Part shown: positions 43,394 to 52,736 of the stretch, in pieces
Layout: each line of letters opens with the position of its first letter
How positions within the stretch are numbered: the first letter of the stretch is position 1
Notes under the pieces: model-generated
What the model saw: only the letters and a program-made list of their open reading frames with translations
Told to the model about the DNA's origin: nothing
Database searches by the model: none
Origin: Clostridium acidisoli DSM 12555
Lineage (GTDB): Bacteria > Bacillota > Clostridia > Clostridiales > Clostridiaceae
Direction: 5' to 3'
Length of the DNA: 64,000 bases
Assembly: GCF_900176305.1 (NCBI RefSeq)
Contig: NZ_FWXH01000012.1
Location: 1-64,000 of the forward strand
Program-made: the position numbers and the translations under genes

Positions 43394-44533
43394 ATGAATA
43401 ATAAAAATAGAGAAATTAAGATTACAGCAGTAATTTTAATGTTAATAATAGTAGTTTTTTGTGGTAGCAGTTTTTTAAGCAGTAGAGATGAAAACCAGCC
43501 AATTCATGGGAAAATAGTATCTGAAGAAGCTAACTCAAATTCTGATAAGAATGGGATAAGTCATGGATTAGTTAAAGTTAAAATTACATCTGGAGATCAT
43601 AAGGGGGAGATTCTGACTCTAGATAATCTTATTAATGACAAAACATATCGTGAAACAACTGCACATAAAGGCGATACTGTTCTTGTCAATATAACTGAAA
43701 ATCCAAATGGAACCGTTAAATCTGCATATATATATGAACTTGACAGATATGAATATTTATATTTGTTAATATTATTTTTTGTACTACTTTTAGGAATTGT
43801 TGGTGGCATAAAGGGCTTAAAATCTATATTAGCATTGTTTTTAACAGGAGTTGTTATTATTAAAATATTAATTCCGTTAATAATAGCCGGATTTAATCCT
43901 ACTCTTACAACTATAATATTATGTATAGGAATTAGTATTATAAATTTGATTATAATTGGAGGCAAAAGTAAAAAAACATTAGCTGCCATAATAGGAACAG
44001 TTGGTGGGGTACTAATTGCAGCACTCATAGGCATGTATGTAAGCACTAGACTTAACCTTACAGGACTAACTGATGAGGAAATACAAATGACTATATACAT
44101 AGCTCAAAATGCAACTTTTAATTTCAGAGCACTTTTGTTTTCCGGAATTTTAATGGGAGCCTTAGGAGCCGTAATGGATGTAAGTATTTCGATTGCTTCA
44201 TCTATAAATGAGGTAAATGAAAACAATCCAGATAAGACTGTAGGTGAGCTTATTAAATCTGGAATGAATATAGGCAGAGATATAATGGGAACAATGGCTA
44301 ATACTTTAATATTAGCGTATGCTGGTGAATCTATGTATCTTATAATGTTAGTATACTCATATAATCTCCCTATGTACAGGGTTTTAGATCAAGATGCTAT
44401 TGCTTCAGCTGTATTAAATTCAATTGCTGGAAGCATTGGACTCATATTTACAATACCTATAACTGCAGTTGTAGCAGCAATACTTTTAAAAAGAAATGCT
44501 AAAAAAGATCATAATAAGGATAATGAAAAATGA
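43394..44533 (+). CDS. YibE/F-like membrane protein
   Basis: A 379-aa YibE/F-family protein. An N-terminal helix (about 10-28) leads to an outer soluble domain (HGKIVSEEANSNSDKNG to about residue 115), then seven to eight helices with the conserved GAVMDVSISIASSINEV and MGTMANTLILAYAGE. The biochemical function of the family is not known; some members are linked to metal or secretion genes. ATG follows GGGGTGAAG. It is followed by a hairpin of the R5 locus. Confidence 0.87.
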   Translation: MNNKNREIKITAVILMLIIVVFCGSSFLSSRDENQPIHGKIVSEEANSNSDKNGISHGLVKVKITSGDHKGEILTLDNLINDKTYRETTAHKGDTVLVNITENPNGTVKSAYIYELDRYEYLYLLILFFVLLLGIVGGIKGLKSILALFLTGVVIIKILIPLIIAGFNPTLTTIILCIGISIINLIIIGGKSKKTLAAIIGTVGGVLIAALIGMYVSTRLNLTGLTDEEIQMTIYIAQNATFNFRALLFSGILMGALGAVMDVSISIASSINEVNENNPDKTVGELIKSGMNIGRDIMGTMANTLILAYAGESMYLIMLVYSYNLPMYRVLDQDAIASAVLNSIAGSIGLIFTIPITAVVAAILLKRNAKKDHNKDNEK

Positions 44534-44534
44534 A

Positions 44535-44582
44535 GGGGTTTCACCGCGAAGCATAGGTGAAATCCCTTCACCTATGCCTCGC
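44535..44582. repeat. Hairpin with array-type linkers (locus R5)
   Basis: GGGGTTTCACC (44535-44545) precedes a 16-bp arm starting GCGAAGCATAGG (44546-44561). Its partner ending ATGCCTCGC (44567-44582) follows, with one mismatch. The ATCCCTTCACC across the loop (44562-44572) repeats the linker seen in R1 (ACCCTTCACC). It lies between convergent yibE/F and S8 protease genes and could also act as a terminator. Confidence 0.55.
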
Positions 44583-44594
44583 AAAGGACATATA

Positions 44595-45797
44595 CTAAGA
44601 GCTAAAAAGTTTATCTATATCTAGAACCCCTTCTCCTTGCTGCCATTTTGGAAATTTTAATAAGGTACAAGAGGACTTTAAGAGGGAACTTATATCCTTA
44701 AAAGATAGTTTATTGTCTTTTTCAAATAAGAGAGCGCAAACTCCACTTACATAGGCAGCAGCACAGGATGTACCCGTATATGTTGTATAATAGTCATCTA
44801 ACTTATTTGGATAAAGTTTGGCACCGTTTCTTTCAGAAATATATTTTGTATCTGAATTAAGAGAATATATGTTAACACAAGGAGCAGAAAAATCTGGTTT
44901 TACAAGTTTTCCACAGGGACCAGAAGATGAATATGTGTAAGAATCTATTTCACCAGCTGTATTTAACCCACCAACAGTTATACAAGTGTCTAATGCAGCA
45001 AAACCCCTAATAGAACTTTGAATGTTTTTATTGGTTCCACTAGGTACAATTACAACAATTCCGCGAGAAATAGCTTTGTTAAATAAGGTATTAAATGTGG
45101 ATAAAATAAAATTATTTTCTGTGGATATTTCAAATGGAAGACATATAATTTTAATATTAAATTCTGTGCTTTCATTTATTAAAGTATCAATTGCAAAGAA
45201 TATATCTGAAATATATGCTTTGCCTAAAGAATTGAAAGCTTTTACTGAATAAATTCTGCTTTCAGGAGCAACACCTATATGCATTGGTTTTGAGCCGTGG
45301 GCATTTCCTCGTATTAAGCCACTCATAAAAGTACCATGTCCATTATCATCATAAGGATAATTTAAACTAGATATAATATCTAAAAACTTAATTATACCCT
45401 TTTTAGGAGTCAATAAATCTGGATGTGGAAAAACACCTGTGTCTACAATTCCAACACATACGCCTTTACCCGTATACTTAAAAGAATTACTTAAACCTAA
45501 ACATACTTTATGCTTTGATGCCATATTAAAGGAGCATAGGTATGCAAAGTCATCAAATGTAATAAATTTTATTTCTGGTTTTTCAATTAATTTTAGAATT
45601 AATCGTGCAGATAAATTTGCACATAAACAATTGGCATCTTTTATTTTAAACACAAAGGAGCTTTTATTTTGTTTTAATTTATGTTCCATGTTATCTATTA
45701 AAGCAGTGCAATGTATAATAACTCTGTAGCTTTTAAATCTATCTTCTTCTATAGCATGTTTTAGAGAACTGTCTAACTTTTTTTTCAATGAGAACAT
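44595..45797 (-). CDS. S8-family serine peptidase (subtilisin-like)
   Basis: About 400 aa. The catalytic triad is seen as Asp in GVGIVDTGVFPHPDL, His in DDNGHGTFMSGLIRG and Ser in GTSCAAAYVSGVC, with oxyanion Asn in VPSGTNKNIQ (GTN in place of the usual GN). There is no signal peptide. The N-terminal 100 residues look like a propeptide or I9-like domain. AprX-type intracellular or non-classically exported subtilases have this form. ATG 45797 is 8 nt after AAGG; a GTG three codons earlier is possible. Confidence 0.9.
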   Translation of the reverse strand: MFSLKKKLDSSLKHAIEEDRFKSYRVIIHCTALIDNMEHKLKQNKSSFVFKIKDANCLCANLSARLILKLIEKPEIKFITFDDFAYLCSFNMASKHKVCLGLSNSFKYTGKGVCVGIVDTGVFPHPDLLTPKKGIIKFLDIISSLNYPYDDNGHGTFMSGLIRGNAHGSKPMHIGVAPESRIYSVKAFNSLGKAYISDIFFAIDTLINESTEFNIKIICLPFEISTENNFILSTFNTLFNKAISRGIVVIVPSGTNKNIQSSIRGFAALDTCITVGGLNTAGEIDSYTYSSSGPCGKLVKPDFSAPCVNIYSLNSDTKYISERNGAKLYPNKLDDYYTTYTGTSCAAAYVSGVCALLFEKDNKLSFKDISSLLKSSCTLLKFPKWQQGEGVLDIDKLFSS

Positions 45798-45875
45798 ATA
45801 ATTCACCTTAGGAGAGCTTTCGTTATATTATATTCTCAAAAGACCAAGGGGTTACAAATAAGGTATTAGTACGTT

Positions 45876-46307
45876 TTAAGCTTTCCATTTAAATATAATT
45901 ATTCCTGCAAGCATTACTATAACTCCAATTATTTCATTTGATCCAAATTGCAATTTTTCTGTTCCAAATAGACCAAAGGCATCTATAACAGCGGCAGTTA
46001 TAAGCTGAGAAATAAGTATGGTTGAAATAGCGTAAGTTGTTCCTAGGGTGGAAATGCCTTTTATAACTGTATATGTGATAATTACAGCCAAAACTCCACC
46101 TAGAAGATATAATTTACTCACGTTTTTTATGTCTTTAAAATTATTTTTTTTAGAAGTTATTAGAAATGCAGTACTTAATAAAAAAGCTGTTCCTTGAACA
46201 AAAACATTGGTTTCTAAAATACCTATTTTTTCTCCAAGTCTAGAATTAAAAACTCCTTGAATACTCATACACATACCAGACAATATTGAAACTATAAATC
46301 CTAGCAT
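45876..46307 (-). CDS. DMT-family transporter (YdcZ/DUF606 type)
   Basis: A 143-aa membrane protein with five predicted helices, the half-size DMT architecture of the YdcZ/DUF606 family. It starts LGFIVSILSGMCMSIQGVFNSRLGEK and ends EIIGVIVMLAGIIIFKWKA. Such half-size proteins usually dimerise. Substrate unknown. ATG follows GGATGGTGATAAT. Monocistronic on the minus strand. Confidence 0.85.
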   Translation of the reverse strand: MLGFIVSILSGMCMSIQGVFNSRLGEKIGILETNVFVQGTAFLLSTAFLITSKKNNFKDIKNVSKLYLLGGVLAVIITYTVIKGISTLGTTYAISTILISQLITAAVIDAFGLFGTEKLQFGSNEIIGVIVMLAGIIIFKWKA

Positions 46308-46371
46308 ATTATCACCATCCTAGGATTATTTTAACCAAATTTAGCAATAATATTAAAAGCAATATAAAAAA

Positions 46372-46397
46372 GCATAGGGCAAAATTTTACCTTATGC
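46372..46397 (-). terminator. Intrinsic terminator of the dUTPase gene
   Basis: Read on the minus strand, GCATAAGGTAAAA/TTTTGCCCTATGC forms a stem with two G-T pairs followed by a run of six T residues (plus-strand A at 46366-46371). It lies 52 bp past the dUTPase stop. Confidence 0.8.
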
Positions 46398-46448
46398 AAA
46401 AATAACTTGAATATTAACTAAAGTATGTACAAAATTTATATATTAAAA

Positions 46449-46934
46449 TTAATAACCAGTCGCTTGTCTTTGGTGATTTATAGCATTTTTATTTAAATAA
46501 GCATCTTCGATTTCTTTATCTGTAAAACCTAAATTTATGCCAAGACTTAAGAAATCTTCAAAAAGAGTTATGTAATGGTCAATAGATGAACAAATTAAAA
46601 AATCATTCATGTCTATAAATAAATCCAAAAACTGATCTGTGGTTTTATTTAAGGAGCAAGACTGTGAAAGCTCAATATTCTCGAAATCTTTATCAATACC
46701 AATGCTAAGTATAAAATGGAGACAATCAACATATTCTTCTATAATAATATTCTTAGGAGATGGTTTTTTATTGCTCCAATATTTAAAACATCGAGTTTCA
46801 TTTGCAAGTTCTCCAAATTCAACTTGAAGAGCTAGGGCTTTCTTTGAAAATAACGTTTCCTCTTCTAAATGGTGTTCTTTTGATATTGTACTATCTAATT
46901 CTCGTTGCAAATCGAATAGTTTTTTCAGATCCAT
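46449..46934 (-). CDS. Dimeric (MazG-like) dUTP diphosphatase
   Basis: A 161-aa all-alpha NTP pyrophosphatase of the dimeric dUTPase family. The metal-binding acidic residues lie in QVEFGELANETRCFKYWS and in IIEEYVDCLHFILSIG. It hydrolyses dUTP (and dUDP in this family) to dUMP, keeping uracil out of DNA. ATG follows AAAGGCGG. The 280 bp upstream (46935-47214) hold only AT-rich sequence, a CTATTATATAA direct repeat near 47100 and 47120, and the terminator of the next operon. Confidence 0.87.
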   Translation of the reverse strand: MDLKKLFDLQRELDSTISKEHHLEEETLFSKKALALQVEFGELANETRCFKYWSNKKPSPKNIIIEEYVDCLHFILSIGIDKDFENIELSQSCSLNKTTDQFLDLFIDMNDFLICSSIDHYITLFEDFLSLGINLGFTDKEIEDAYLNKNAINHQRQATGY

Positions 46935-47134
46935 TAATAAGCCGCCTTTCTTTTACTCTAGTTTAATATATAGTATATATTTTATATTAAAGTTAAGAAT
47001 ATTAAAAGTTTGTGAAACGATTACACTAAAATTTTATATAAATTCTTAATATTTTAATAGTCAGAATTGACATAAAATAGACCAAATACCATAAAATCCT
47101 ATTATATAACAAGGAAATACTATTATATAATACG

Positions 47135-47182
47135 AAAAAGGAAGTTAATGGGAAACGCATACAAACCATTAACTTCCTTTTT
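47135..47182. terminator. Terminator of the ilvE-larA operon
   Basis: AAAAAGGAAGTTAATGG (47135-47151) and CCATTAACTTCCTTTTT (47166-47182) form a perfect 17-bp stem; the minus-strand reading also ends in a T-run, fitting transcription from ilvE and larA. Confidence 0.88.
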
Positions 47183-47214
47183 GTGTAAATCAAGTTAAAT
47201 AAATTTTATCAATG

Positions 47215-48510
47215 TTAAATATTATCTATAATAGGTAAAGTGTTAGCAGATTGAGGCATTAAGATTGTTTTTAAGTTTTTGCCTTTTTTTGCATAAGTCA
47301 AATTAAGGGCTTCTTCTAAAGTTTTAACAACCTTAATATTTGCTTTTGCCACTAAAGCTTGATCTAAATCAGACACCATTATAAAATCATATTTTTCACC
47401 ACATTCGCAAAAGTAATAACCAACAAATTTTGAAATACTATAGTCTTCTCTGAGAGCTTTTTCTCTATCTAAAAGCGAGTCATAATTTAAAACTATATCT
47501 TGAAGACCCTTATCTTCACCAAGTCCCTCGCTACACTCTGCAATGAAGATTAATGTGGCATTTTCATTGGCTGCTTCTCTCATGTTTATCACAGACTTTA
47601 TTGACTGATATAAATTAATGTCTTTTGGGTATCCACCAGCAGAGCCTATTATTAAATCAGCTTTTTTACTAATAGAAACTCCATCTATTCTACTAACAAG
47701 ATCTCTTCCAGCTTTGTGTGCTTTAATATAGTCCCCAGCTACTGCACCAGCAAGAGTACCATCTGGTTTCATGACAACATTAAACATGAAAGATGGTTTT
47801 ACTAAAGCAGCAGCTTCCATCATATCGTTATGAATAGGATTATCAACAATGCTACCAGATCTAACTAATGGATTTGACCCGCTACCAAGTCCGTTAGACA
47901 AAGATAGGTGATGATTAGCCATAATTGTTTCGTAACTTGAAATTCCTGGTAAAATAGATTTTTTTCCACCTGAGAAACCAACTAGAAAGTGATATATAAT
48001 TGCACCTGTAATAACAATATGGTCACTGTCCATAGCAATCTTATTTATCCACACAGGTGTTTTATAACTTGTTTCGCCTAAGTAAACTAAGTTGTTTTTA
48101 TCATGACAATCATGATCAATAACTTTAAAGCGTTTATATAAATCAGAACCTAGAAGCATTTCATGTTCCTCTGGAGTTTGTTCTCTATGAGTTCCAAGGG
48201 CGGAAAGAAAAGTTATGTTTTCATCTTTTATACCGCCACGATTTAATTCTTCAACAATCTTGGGCAAGAATTTATGAGGTCTTTGCCAAGCTCTAGTAGC
48301 ATCTGAAATTACTATACAAATTGTGTCTGTTGGGTTTACAATGTCTTTTAATCTAGGACTACCTGTTGGATTATAAAGTGCATCTGTAATGATTTCATCT
48401 TCTGTTTTACCAGGCTCAAACGGATTGCTTCTTATTACATCAAGTAAGTTTTCTTCATCAACGGAAACCTCAAAACTAGAGTTTCCAAATTTAAATTTTT
48501 CTTTTCTCAT
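47215..48510 (-). CDS. larA: LarA-family nickel-dependent racemase/epimerase
   Basis: A 431-aa LarA/DUF2088 enzyme. Conserved features are SALGTHREQTPEEHEMLLG, DHDCHDKNNL and HFLVGFSGGKKSILPGIS, which holds the lysine that carries the nickel-pincer cofactor in L. plantarum LarA; the downstream NHH follows. These suggest a functional enzyme. No larB, larC or larE cofactor genes are in the window. It lies 33 bp after ilvE in a unit controlled by an isoleucine T-box, so its substrate may be a 2-hydroxy acid from branched-chain amino acids rather than lactate; this is inference. The start is ATG 48510 behind GGGGG; TTG 48525 is unlikely. Confidence 0.85.
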   Translation of the reverse strand: MRKEKFKFGNSSFEVSVDEENLLDVIRSNPFEPGKTEDEIITDALYNPTGSPRLKDIVNPTDTICIVISDATRAWQRPHKFLPKIVEELNRGGIKDENITFLSALGTHREQTPEEHEMLLGSDLYKRFKVIDHDCHDKNNLVYLGETSYKTPVWINKIAMDSDHIVITGAIIYHFLVGFSGGKKSILPGISSYETIMANHHLSLSNGLGSGSNPLVRSGSIVDNPIHNDMMEAAALVKPSFMFNVVMKPDGTLAGAVAGDYIKAHKAGRDLVSRIDGVSISKKADLIIGSAGGYPKDINLYQSIKSVINMREAANENATLIFIAECSEGLGEDKGLQDIVLNYDSLLDREKALREDYSISKFVGYYFCECGEKYDFIMVSDLDQALVAKANIKVVKTLEEALNLTYAKKGKNLKTILMPQSANTLPIIDNI

Positions 48511-48543
48511 TTGTATAACCCCCAAATAGTAGTATTATAGATC

Positions 48544-49458
48544 CTAATATACAGGTCTACAATAATCAGCATATTTAGGATTTTTACCTGTAGTAATATC
48601 AAAGAATAAATCTTTAATTTTGTTAGAAACTTCGCCAGCTTTTCCATCTCCAATTACTCTGTCATCTACTGAAATTACAGGCGTAACTTCCATAGCTGTT
48701 CCGCTGAAGAAAACTTCGTCAGAAGCATATAATTCATTTCTTGATATACTTCTTTCAACTACGGTTAAACCTAATTCTTTTTCAGCAAGTTCCATAACAG
48801 TTTCTCTAGTAATTCCCTCAAGTATGTTATCACTAGGTGGAGGTGTTATTAACTTTCCTTTTTTGAAGATGAATAGATTTTCTCCAGGACCTTCACAAAT
48901 ATGGCCATTATTAGTTAAGAATATAGCTTCATCATAACCTTTGCTCTTTACTTCAAGAGAAGCAAGTGCTGAATTAAGATATGCTGCAGTTGCTTTAGTT
49001 CTAGGAGGAAGCATATTATCTTCAAGTCTTTGCCAAGAAGTTACAGCAACGCTAAGTTCGGTTTTTCCTGTGTAACTTCCTAATGGCTGAGTATAAATTA
49101 CTAGTCTATTGTCATCATCAAGTAAAGTAGGTCCAATACCTTCTCCGCCTTTGTAAGCTACAGGTCTAATGTAAGTGGTTGTCTTACAATTATTTTTCTT
49201 TAAAAGTTCCAAGGTAAGTGAAGAAAGTTCTTCAACTGTGTAAGGTATATTTATATTAAGAGCCTTACAAGATTGTAAAAGTCTTTTGTAATGATCATCT
49301 ATTCTAAAAGCATAAAGTTGATCTTCCCTTTCGCTATAATAAGCTCTAATGCCCTCAAAGCAACCTAGACCATAATTAAAAACTTTACTTCTAATGCTTA
49401 TGCTAACCTCACTTTCTGGAACGATTTTGCCATTGTAAATTACGTAAGAATTGTTCAT
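48544..49458 (-). CDS. ilvE: Branched-chain amino acid aminotransferase
   Basis: A 304-aa fold-type IV PLP enzyme. FNYGLGCFEGIRAYYSE is the N-terminal signature, the catalytic Lys is in PRTKATAAYLNSALA, and EGPGENLFIFKKGKL and SGTAMEVTPVISVD complete the site. It interconverts Leu, Ile and Val with their 2-oxo acids. ATG follows GGGGGC. An Ile-specific T-box leader precedes it, so expression rises when charged tRNA-Ile is scarce. Confidence 0.95.
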   Translation of the reverse strand: MNNSYVIYNGKIVPESEVSISIRSKVFNYGLGCFEGIRAYYSEREDQLYAFRIDDHYKRLLQSCKALNINIPYTVEELSSLTLELLKKNNCKTTTYIRPVAYKGGEGIGPTLLDDDNRLVIYTQPLGSYTGKTELSVAVTSWQRLEDNMLPPRTKATAAYLNSALASLEVKSKGYDEAIFLTNNGHICEGPGENLFIFKKGKLITPPPSDNILEGITRETVMELAEKELGLTVVERSISRNELYASDEVFFSGTAMEVTPVISVDDRVIGDGKAGEVSNKIKDLFFDITTGKNPKYADYCRPVY

Positions 49459-49506
49459 TTTAAAAAGCCCCCTTGTAAAATAAATATTATAAAAATAAAT
49501 TTTTAT

Positions 49507-49737
49507 AAAAAAATAACAGACTAATCCCCTAGCTTGGGGCGAAGTCTGTTCGCGGTACCACCCAAAAATATGTACTCATGAATTTAACGGCTTTCCGGCT
49601 CAGCTTACTAAAATTCAGCCTGCAACTCCAGGGTGATCTTCAGTAGTTCGCATCTGTAAGCTTTCAGCAAATACTTACTCTCTTTAAGAATTAGGAACTA
49701 CTTACTTTTCCCTTTCATAGTTTTTATAAAAATCTAA
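49507..49737 (-). promoter_or_regulatory. T-box leader, specifier ATC (isoleucine)
   Basis: Minus-strand leader of ilvE. The T-box sequence TGGTACCGCG lies at 49560-49551. It is followed by a terminator stem (49548-49517, CAGACTTCGCCCC... pairing with GGGGATTAGTCTG) and a T-run (49516-49507). Stem I is visible: AGTAGTTC pairs with GAACTACT, below it GGG with CCC, and the internal loop between them contains AGTAAG on one side and GAAG-ATC-A on the other. The specifier ATC is at 49637-49635. The AGAGAG and GCTGAAAG elements of upper stem I are also present. Uncharged tRNA-Ile should favour antitermination. Confidence 0.92.
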
Positions 49738-49748
49738 CTTTATGCATT

Positions 49749-49777
49749 AATATACTATTCATAAAAACATATGTCAA
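49749..49777 (-). promoter_or_regulatory. Promoter of the T-box ilvE-larA operon
   Basis: On the minus strand, TTGACA (49777-49772) and TATATT (49754-49749) are separated by 17 bp, about 10 bp ahead of the leader. Confidence 0.75.
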
Positions 49778-49795
49778 TATGTAGAATAAAAGAAG

Positions 49796-50344
49796 TCAGT
49801 ATTCTTTTAACACATAACTTTTCACAGTCATTGTCTTTTTGTTATTAATTGGTTTCCAAAGTTCAATTCTATCAATTTTTGCCATCCTTTGAGGATCAAG
49901 TTGTTTTGTATTTTCACAGGCAATCTTATATTCCTCTGAAGACCATTTCCTAGTTGCATAGTTTGTATTTGCTAGAGAAACGTGTAAATCCCAATTATCT
50001 ATATTTTGTCTAACATTAAAGTTCGTTAATTTAAGTTTGTCATTTATGTTCCTCGCAATTCTCATTATGTAACCCTTGTGTTCTACTTTTAGATTTACAG
50101 ATTTAAATGGAGGTTCAAAACATATAACACCATTTAATTCTACCTTGAATTTCTTGTAAGGTTTAATAAAGTTAGTCACAATTTTATCTAATTCATCTAA
50201 ATCAGGGTCATCAATAACTTCAAGTGTTATATGTAAAACTGGTAATTTTCTGTATAATTTATATTTTCTACAAATTGATTTTTGTATGTTTTCTACAAAT
50301 GAATAGGAATCTTTATCAAATAGTGCAACTAAATAATATTTCAT
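49796..50344 (-). CDS. 2H phosphoesterase (2'-5' RNA ligase superfamily, YjcG-like)
   Basis: A 182-aa protein with the two catalytic His-x-Thr/Ser motifs of 2H phosphoesterases: LHITLEV near residue 38 and LHVSLANT near 120. Members act on 2',3'-cyclic or 2'-5' linked phosphates in RNA or nucleotides; the exact substrate is unknown. ATG follows GGGGGATTATA. It stands alone, with its 3' end close to the T-box operon promoter. Confidence 0.85.
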   Translation of the reverse strand: MKYYLVALFDKDSYSFVENIQKSICRKYKLYRKLPVLHITLEVIDDPDLDELDKIVTNFIKPYKKFKVELNGVICFEPPFKSVNLKVEHKGYIMRIARNINDKLKLTNFNVRQNIDNWDLHVSLANTNYATRKWSSEEYKIACENTKQLDPQRMAKIDRIELWKPINNKKTMTVKSYVLKEY

Positions 50345-50468
50345 TATAATCCCCCACGCTAATATATTGATAAACTAATTATAACACATAAACAGATTTA
50401 TTATACAAATAAATTTGGATAATATGTTATGATATACCTTAGAATATAGCAAGTTTAGGAAGATAAAT

Positions 50469-50540
50469 ATGAGCACTTTTAGGGGGATAATAAAAATTCC
50501 TGTAAAGGGGCATAAAATAGCCTTTATATTTGAAATTTAA
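50469..50540 (+). CDS. Possible 23-aa peptide upstream of murA
   Basis: An ATG with AGGAAG about 7 nt upstream opens a 23-codon frame (MSTFRGIIKIPVKGHKIAFI followed by FEI). It lies in the 280-bp gap before murA behind AT-rich promoter-like sequence. Basic and hydrophobic residues alternate. I do not recognise it. It could be a leader peptide, a small regulatory protein or chance. Confidence 0.25.
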   Translation: MSTFRGIIKIPVKGHKIAFIFEI

Positions 50541-50639
50541 TTTTAAAAAAACTATAATTATGCTATAATATAAATCGTGGCTATTTAAAATGAAATTATG
50601 TGAAATTTATATATAAATATAGTGAGGATGGATAAGGGA

Positions 50640-51896
50640 ATGGACAAGTTAATTATAAATGGTGGTAAAGAGCTTTTTGGAAGCGTTGACATAGGTGGAG
50701 CAAAGAATGCAGCTGTAGCAATTTTACCTGCTGCTATTATGGCCAGTGAAAATGTATGTGTGATTGATAATATACCTGAGATAGAAGATATTCAATGCGA
50801 AGAAAGAATTATGGAAAGCCTCGGCTGTAAAATTACTAGAGTCAAGGATTCTGTAACTATTGATAGTACTACACTAGTTAACTTAAATGCCAATACTGAA
50901 GACGTTAGAAATATGAGAGCCTCCTACTATTTAATCGGTGCTTTACTAGGCCGATTTAAAAAAGCAAGGGTAGATTTACCTGGTGGTTGTCCTATTGGAG
51001 TTAGACCTATTGATCAACATATTAAAGGCTTTGAAGCTTTAGGAGCCAATGTAAAAATAGAACATGGAACTGTTATAGTAGAGACGGATAGACTTATCGG
51101 AACCAATATATATTTTGATGTTGTTAGTGTTGGAGCAACAATAAATGTTATGCTTGCAGCAACTTTAGCAGAGGGAACAACTGTACTTGAAAATGCGGCA
51201 AAGGAACCTCATGTAGTTGATGTTGCCAATTTTTTAAATACAATGGGAGCAAATATAAAAGGTGCCGGAACAGATGTTATAAGAATAACAGGAGTTGAAA
51301 AACTTACTGGATGTAATTATAGTGTAATTCCAGACCAAATAGAAGCTGGTACATATATGATAGCAGCAGCAGCCTGTGGCGGATGTGTAACTGTAAACAA
51401 TGTAATACCGAAGCATTTGGAATCAATATCTGCAAAGTTAGTGGAAATGGGAGCAGAGGTAATAGAACAAGATGATTCTGTAACCGTAAAATCCAATAAA
51501 ACCGTAAAGGGTGTAAATATAAAAACTCTCCCATACCCAGGGTTTCCAACGGATGTTCAGCAGCCAATGAGTACTATACTCTGTACTGCTAAGGGCAGAA
51601 GTATAATTAATGAAAGCATATGGGAAAGTAGATTTAAACACATAGACGAATTAAAGAAAATGGGTGCATGTGTTAAGGTTGAAGGAAGAGTTGCTATAAT
51701 TGATGGAGTTTCCAAACTAACAGGAGCTATAGTGAAAGCTACTGATCTAAGAGCAGGTGCGGCTATGGTTATTGCAGGACTTATTGCAGAAGGTACAACG
51801 GAGGTAACTTCTATTGAACATATAGATAGAGGATATCCACACATAGAAAACAAATTCAAGGCTCTTGGAGCAGATATAAGAAGAGAGTCTATGTAA
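50640..51896 (+). CDS. murA: UDP-N-acetylglucosamine 1-carboxyvinyltransferase
   Basis: A 418-aa enolpyruvyl transferase, the first committed step of peptidoglycan synthesis. [10 protein letters not shown] near the N-terminus, the PEP-binding Cys (about 117) in [16 protein letters not shown] and FPTDVQQPM are canonical. The Cys retention predicts fosfomycin sensitivity. I take ATG 50640 ([15 protein letters not shown]) as family-consistent; GTG 50622 and ATG 50628 lie in frame upstream with poorer spacing. TATAAT at 50564-50569 may be its -10. It is followed closely by walJ. Confidence 0.94.
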   Translation: MDKLIINGGKELFGSVDIGGAKNAAVAILPAAIMASENVCVIDNIPEIEDIQCEERIMESLGCKITRVKDSVTIDSTTLVNLNANTEDVRNMRASYYLIGALLGRFKKARVDLPGGCPIGVRPIDQHIKGFEALGANVKIEHGTVIVETDRLIGTNIYFDVVSVGATINVMLAATLAEGTTVLENAAKEPHVVDVANFLNTMGANIKGAGTDVIRITGVEKLTGCNYSVIPDQIEAGTYMIAAAACGGCVTVNNVIPKHLESISAKLVEMGAEVIEQDDSVTVKSNKTVKGVNIKTLPYPGFPTDVQQPMSTILCTAKGRSIINESIWESRFKHIDELKKMGACVKVEGRVAIIDGVSKLTGAIVKATDLRAGAAMVIAGLIAEGTTEVTSIEHIDRGYPHIENKFKALGADIRRESM

Positions 51897-51926
51897 GGGT
51901 AAGATAGAAGTTTAGAGGAGAAAAAC

Positions 51927-52712
51927 ATGAGATTTTGTTCACTTTATAGTGGAAGCAGTGGTAATAGTATATTTGTAGCCTCAGAAAATTCAAGAGTGCT
52001 TATAGATGCAGGTCTTCCAGGGAAACATATAGAAAAGGCTTTATCAGATATAGGTGAAAATCCAAATGATATAGATGGAATATTTGTTACCCATGAGCAT
52101 ATAGACCATATAAAAGGCGTTGGAGTTCTATCAAGGAAATACGACATACCTATATATGCCAATGATTTAACTTGGAATAGTATGATGACGAATATAGGAA
52201 AAATAAAAGAGCATAATATTAAGGTTATTGATGAAAAAGCTGTAAACATAAAGGATCTTGATGTAGTAGGATATAGAATACCACATGATGCAGTTATGCC
52301 TTCAGGTTATTCTATAATGTGTAAAAATAAGAAGGTTTGTGTTGCAACAGATCTTGGATATTTTTCAGAAGAAGTTAAGCAGGAATTGAAGGATGCAGAT
52401 GTAATACTTCTAGAAAGTAATCATGATGTAGAAATGTTGAAATTTGGACCTTATCCATATAGCTTAAAGAGAAGAATACTTAGTAATGTAGGACATTTAT
52501 CTAATGAAGATTGTGGTAAAGCAATTGTAGATATAATGGGTAATAAAAAAAAGACGATTGCATTAGGACATCTAAGTAAAACAAATAATTATCCGGAATT
52601 AGCCTTTAAGACAGTAGTTAACGTATTAAATTCCAATGGAATAAATATAGAAAAAGATATAGTAGTTACTATGGCGAAGAGAGATATGCCAAGTGTTTAT
52701 CTTGATTTTTAG
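51927..52712 (+). CDS. walJ: WalJ/YycJ-type metallo-beta-lactamase-fold hydrolase
   Basis: A 261-aa MBL-fold protein. It starts RFCSLYSGSSGNSIFVAS, and the metal motif is VTHEHIDHIKGVGVL, with SNHDVEML and ALGHLSKTNN later. YycJ (WalJ) is usually in the walRK operon of Firmicutes and has been linked to coordination of cell division and DNA repair. Here it follows murA by 30 bp, so both are probably co-transcribed with the genes below. Confidence 0.9.
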   Translation: MRFCSLYSGSSGNSIFVASENSRVLIDAGLPGKHIEKALSDIGENPNDIDGIFVTHEHIDHIKGVGVLSRKYDIPIYANDLTWNSMMTNIGKIKEHNIKVIDEKAVNIKDLDVVGYRIPHDAVMPSGYSIMCKNKKVCVATDLGYFSEEVKQELKDADVILLESNHDVEMLKFGPYPYSLKRRILSNVGHLSNEDCGKAIVDIMGNKKKTIALGHLSKTNNYPELAFKTVVNVLNSNGINIEKDIVVTMAKRDMPSVYLDF

Positions 52713-52736
52713 CCTTCTTACAAGGGGAGTAAGCTT

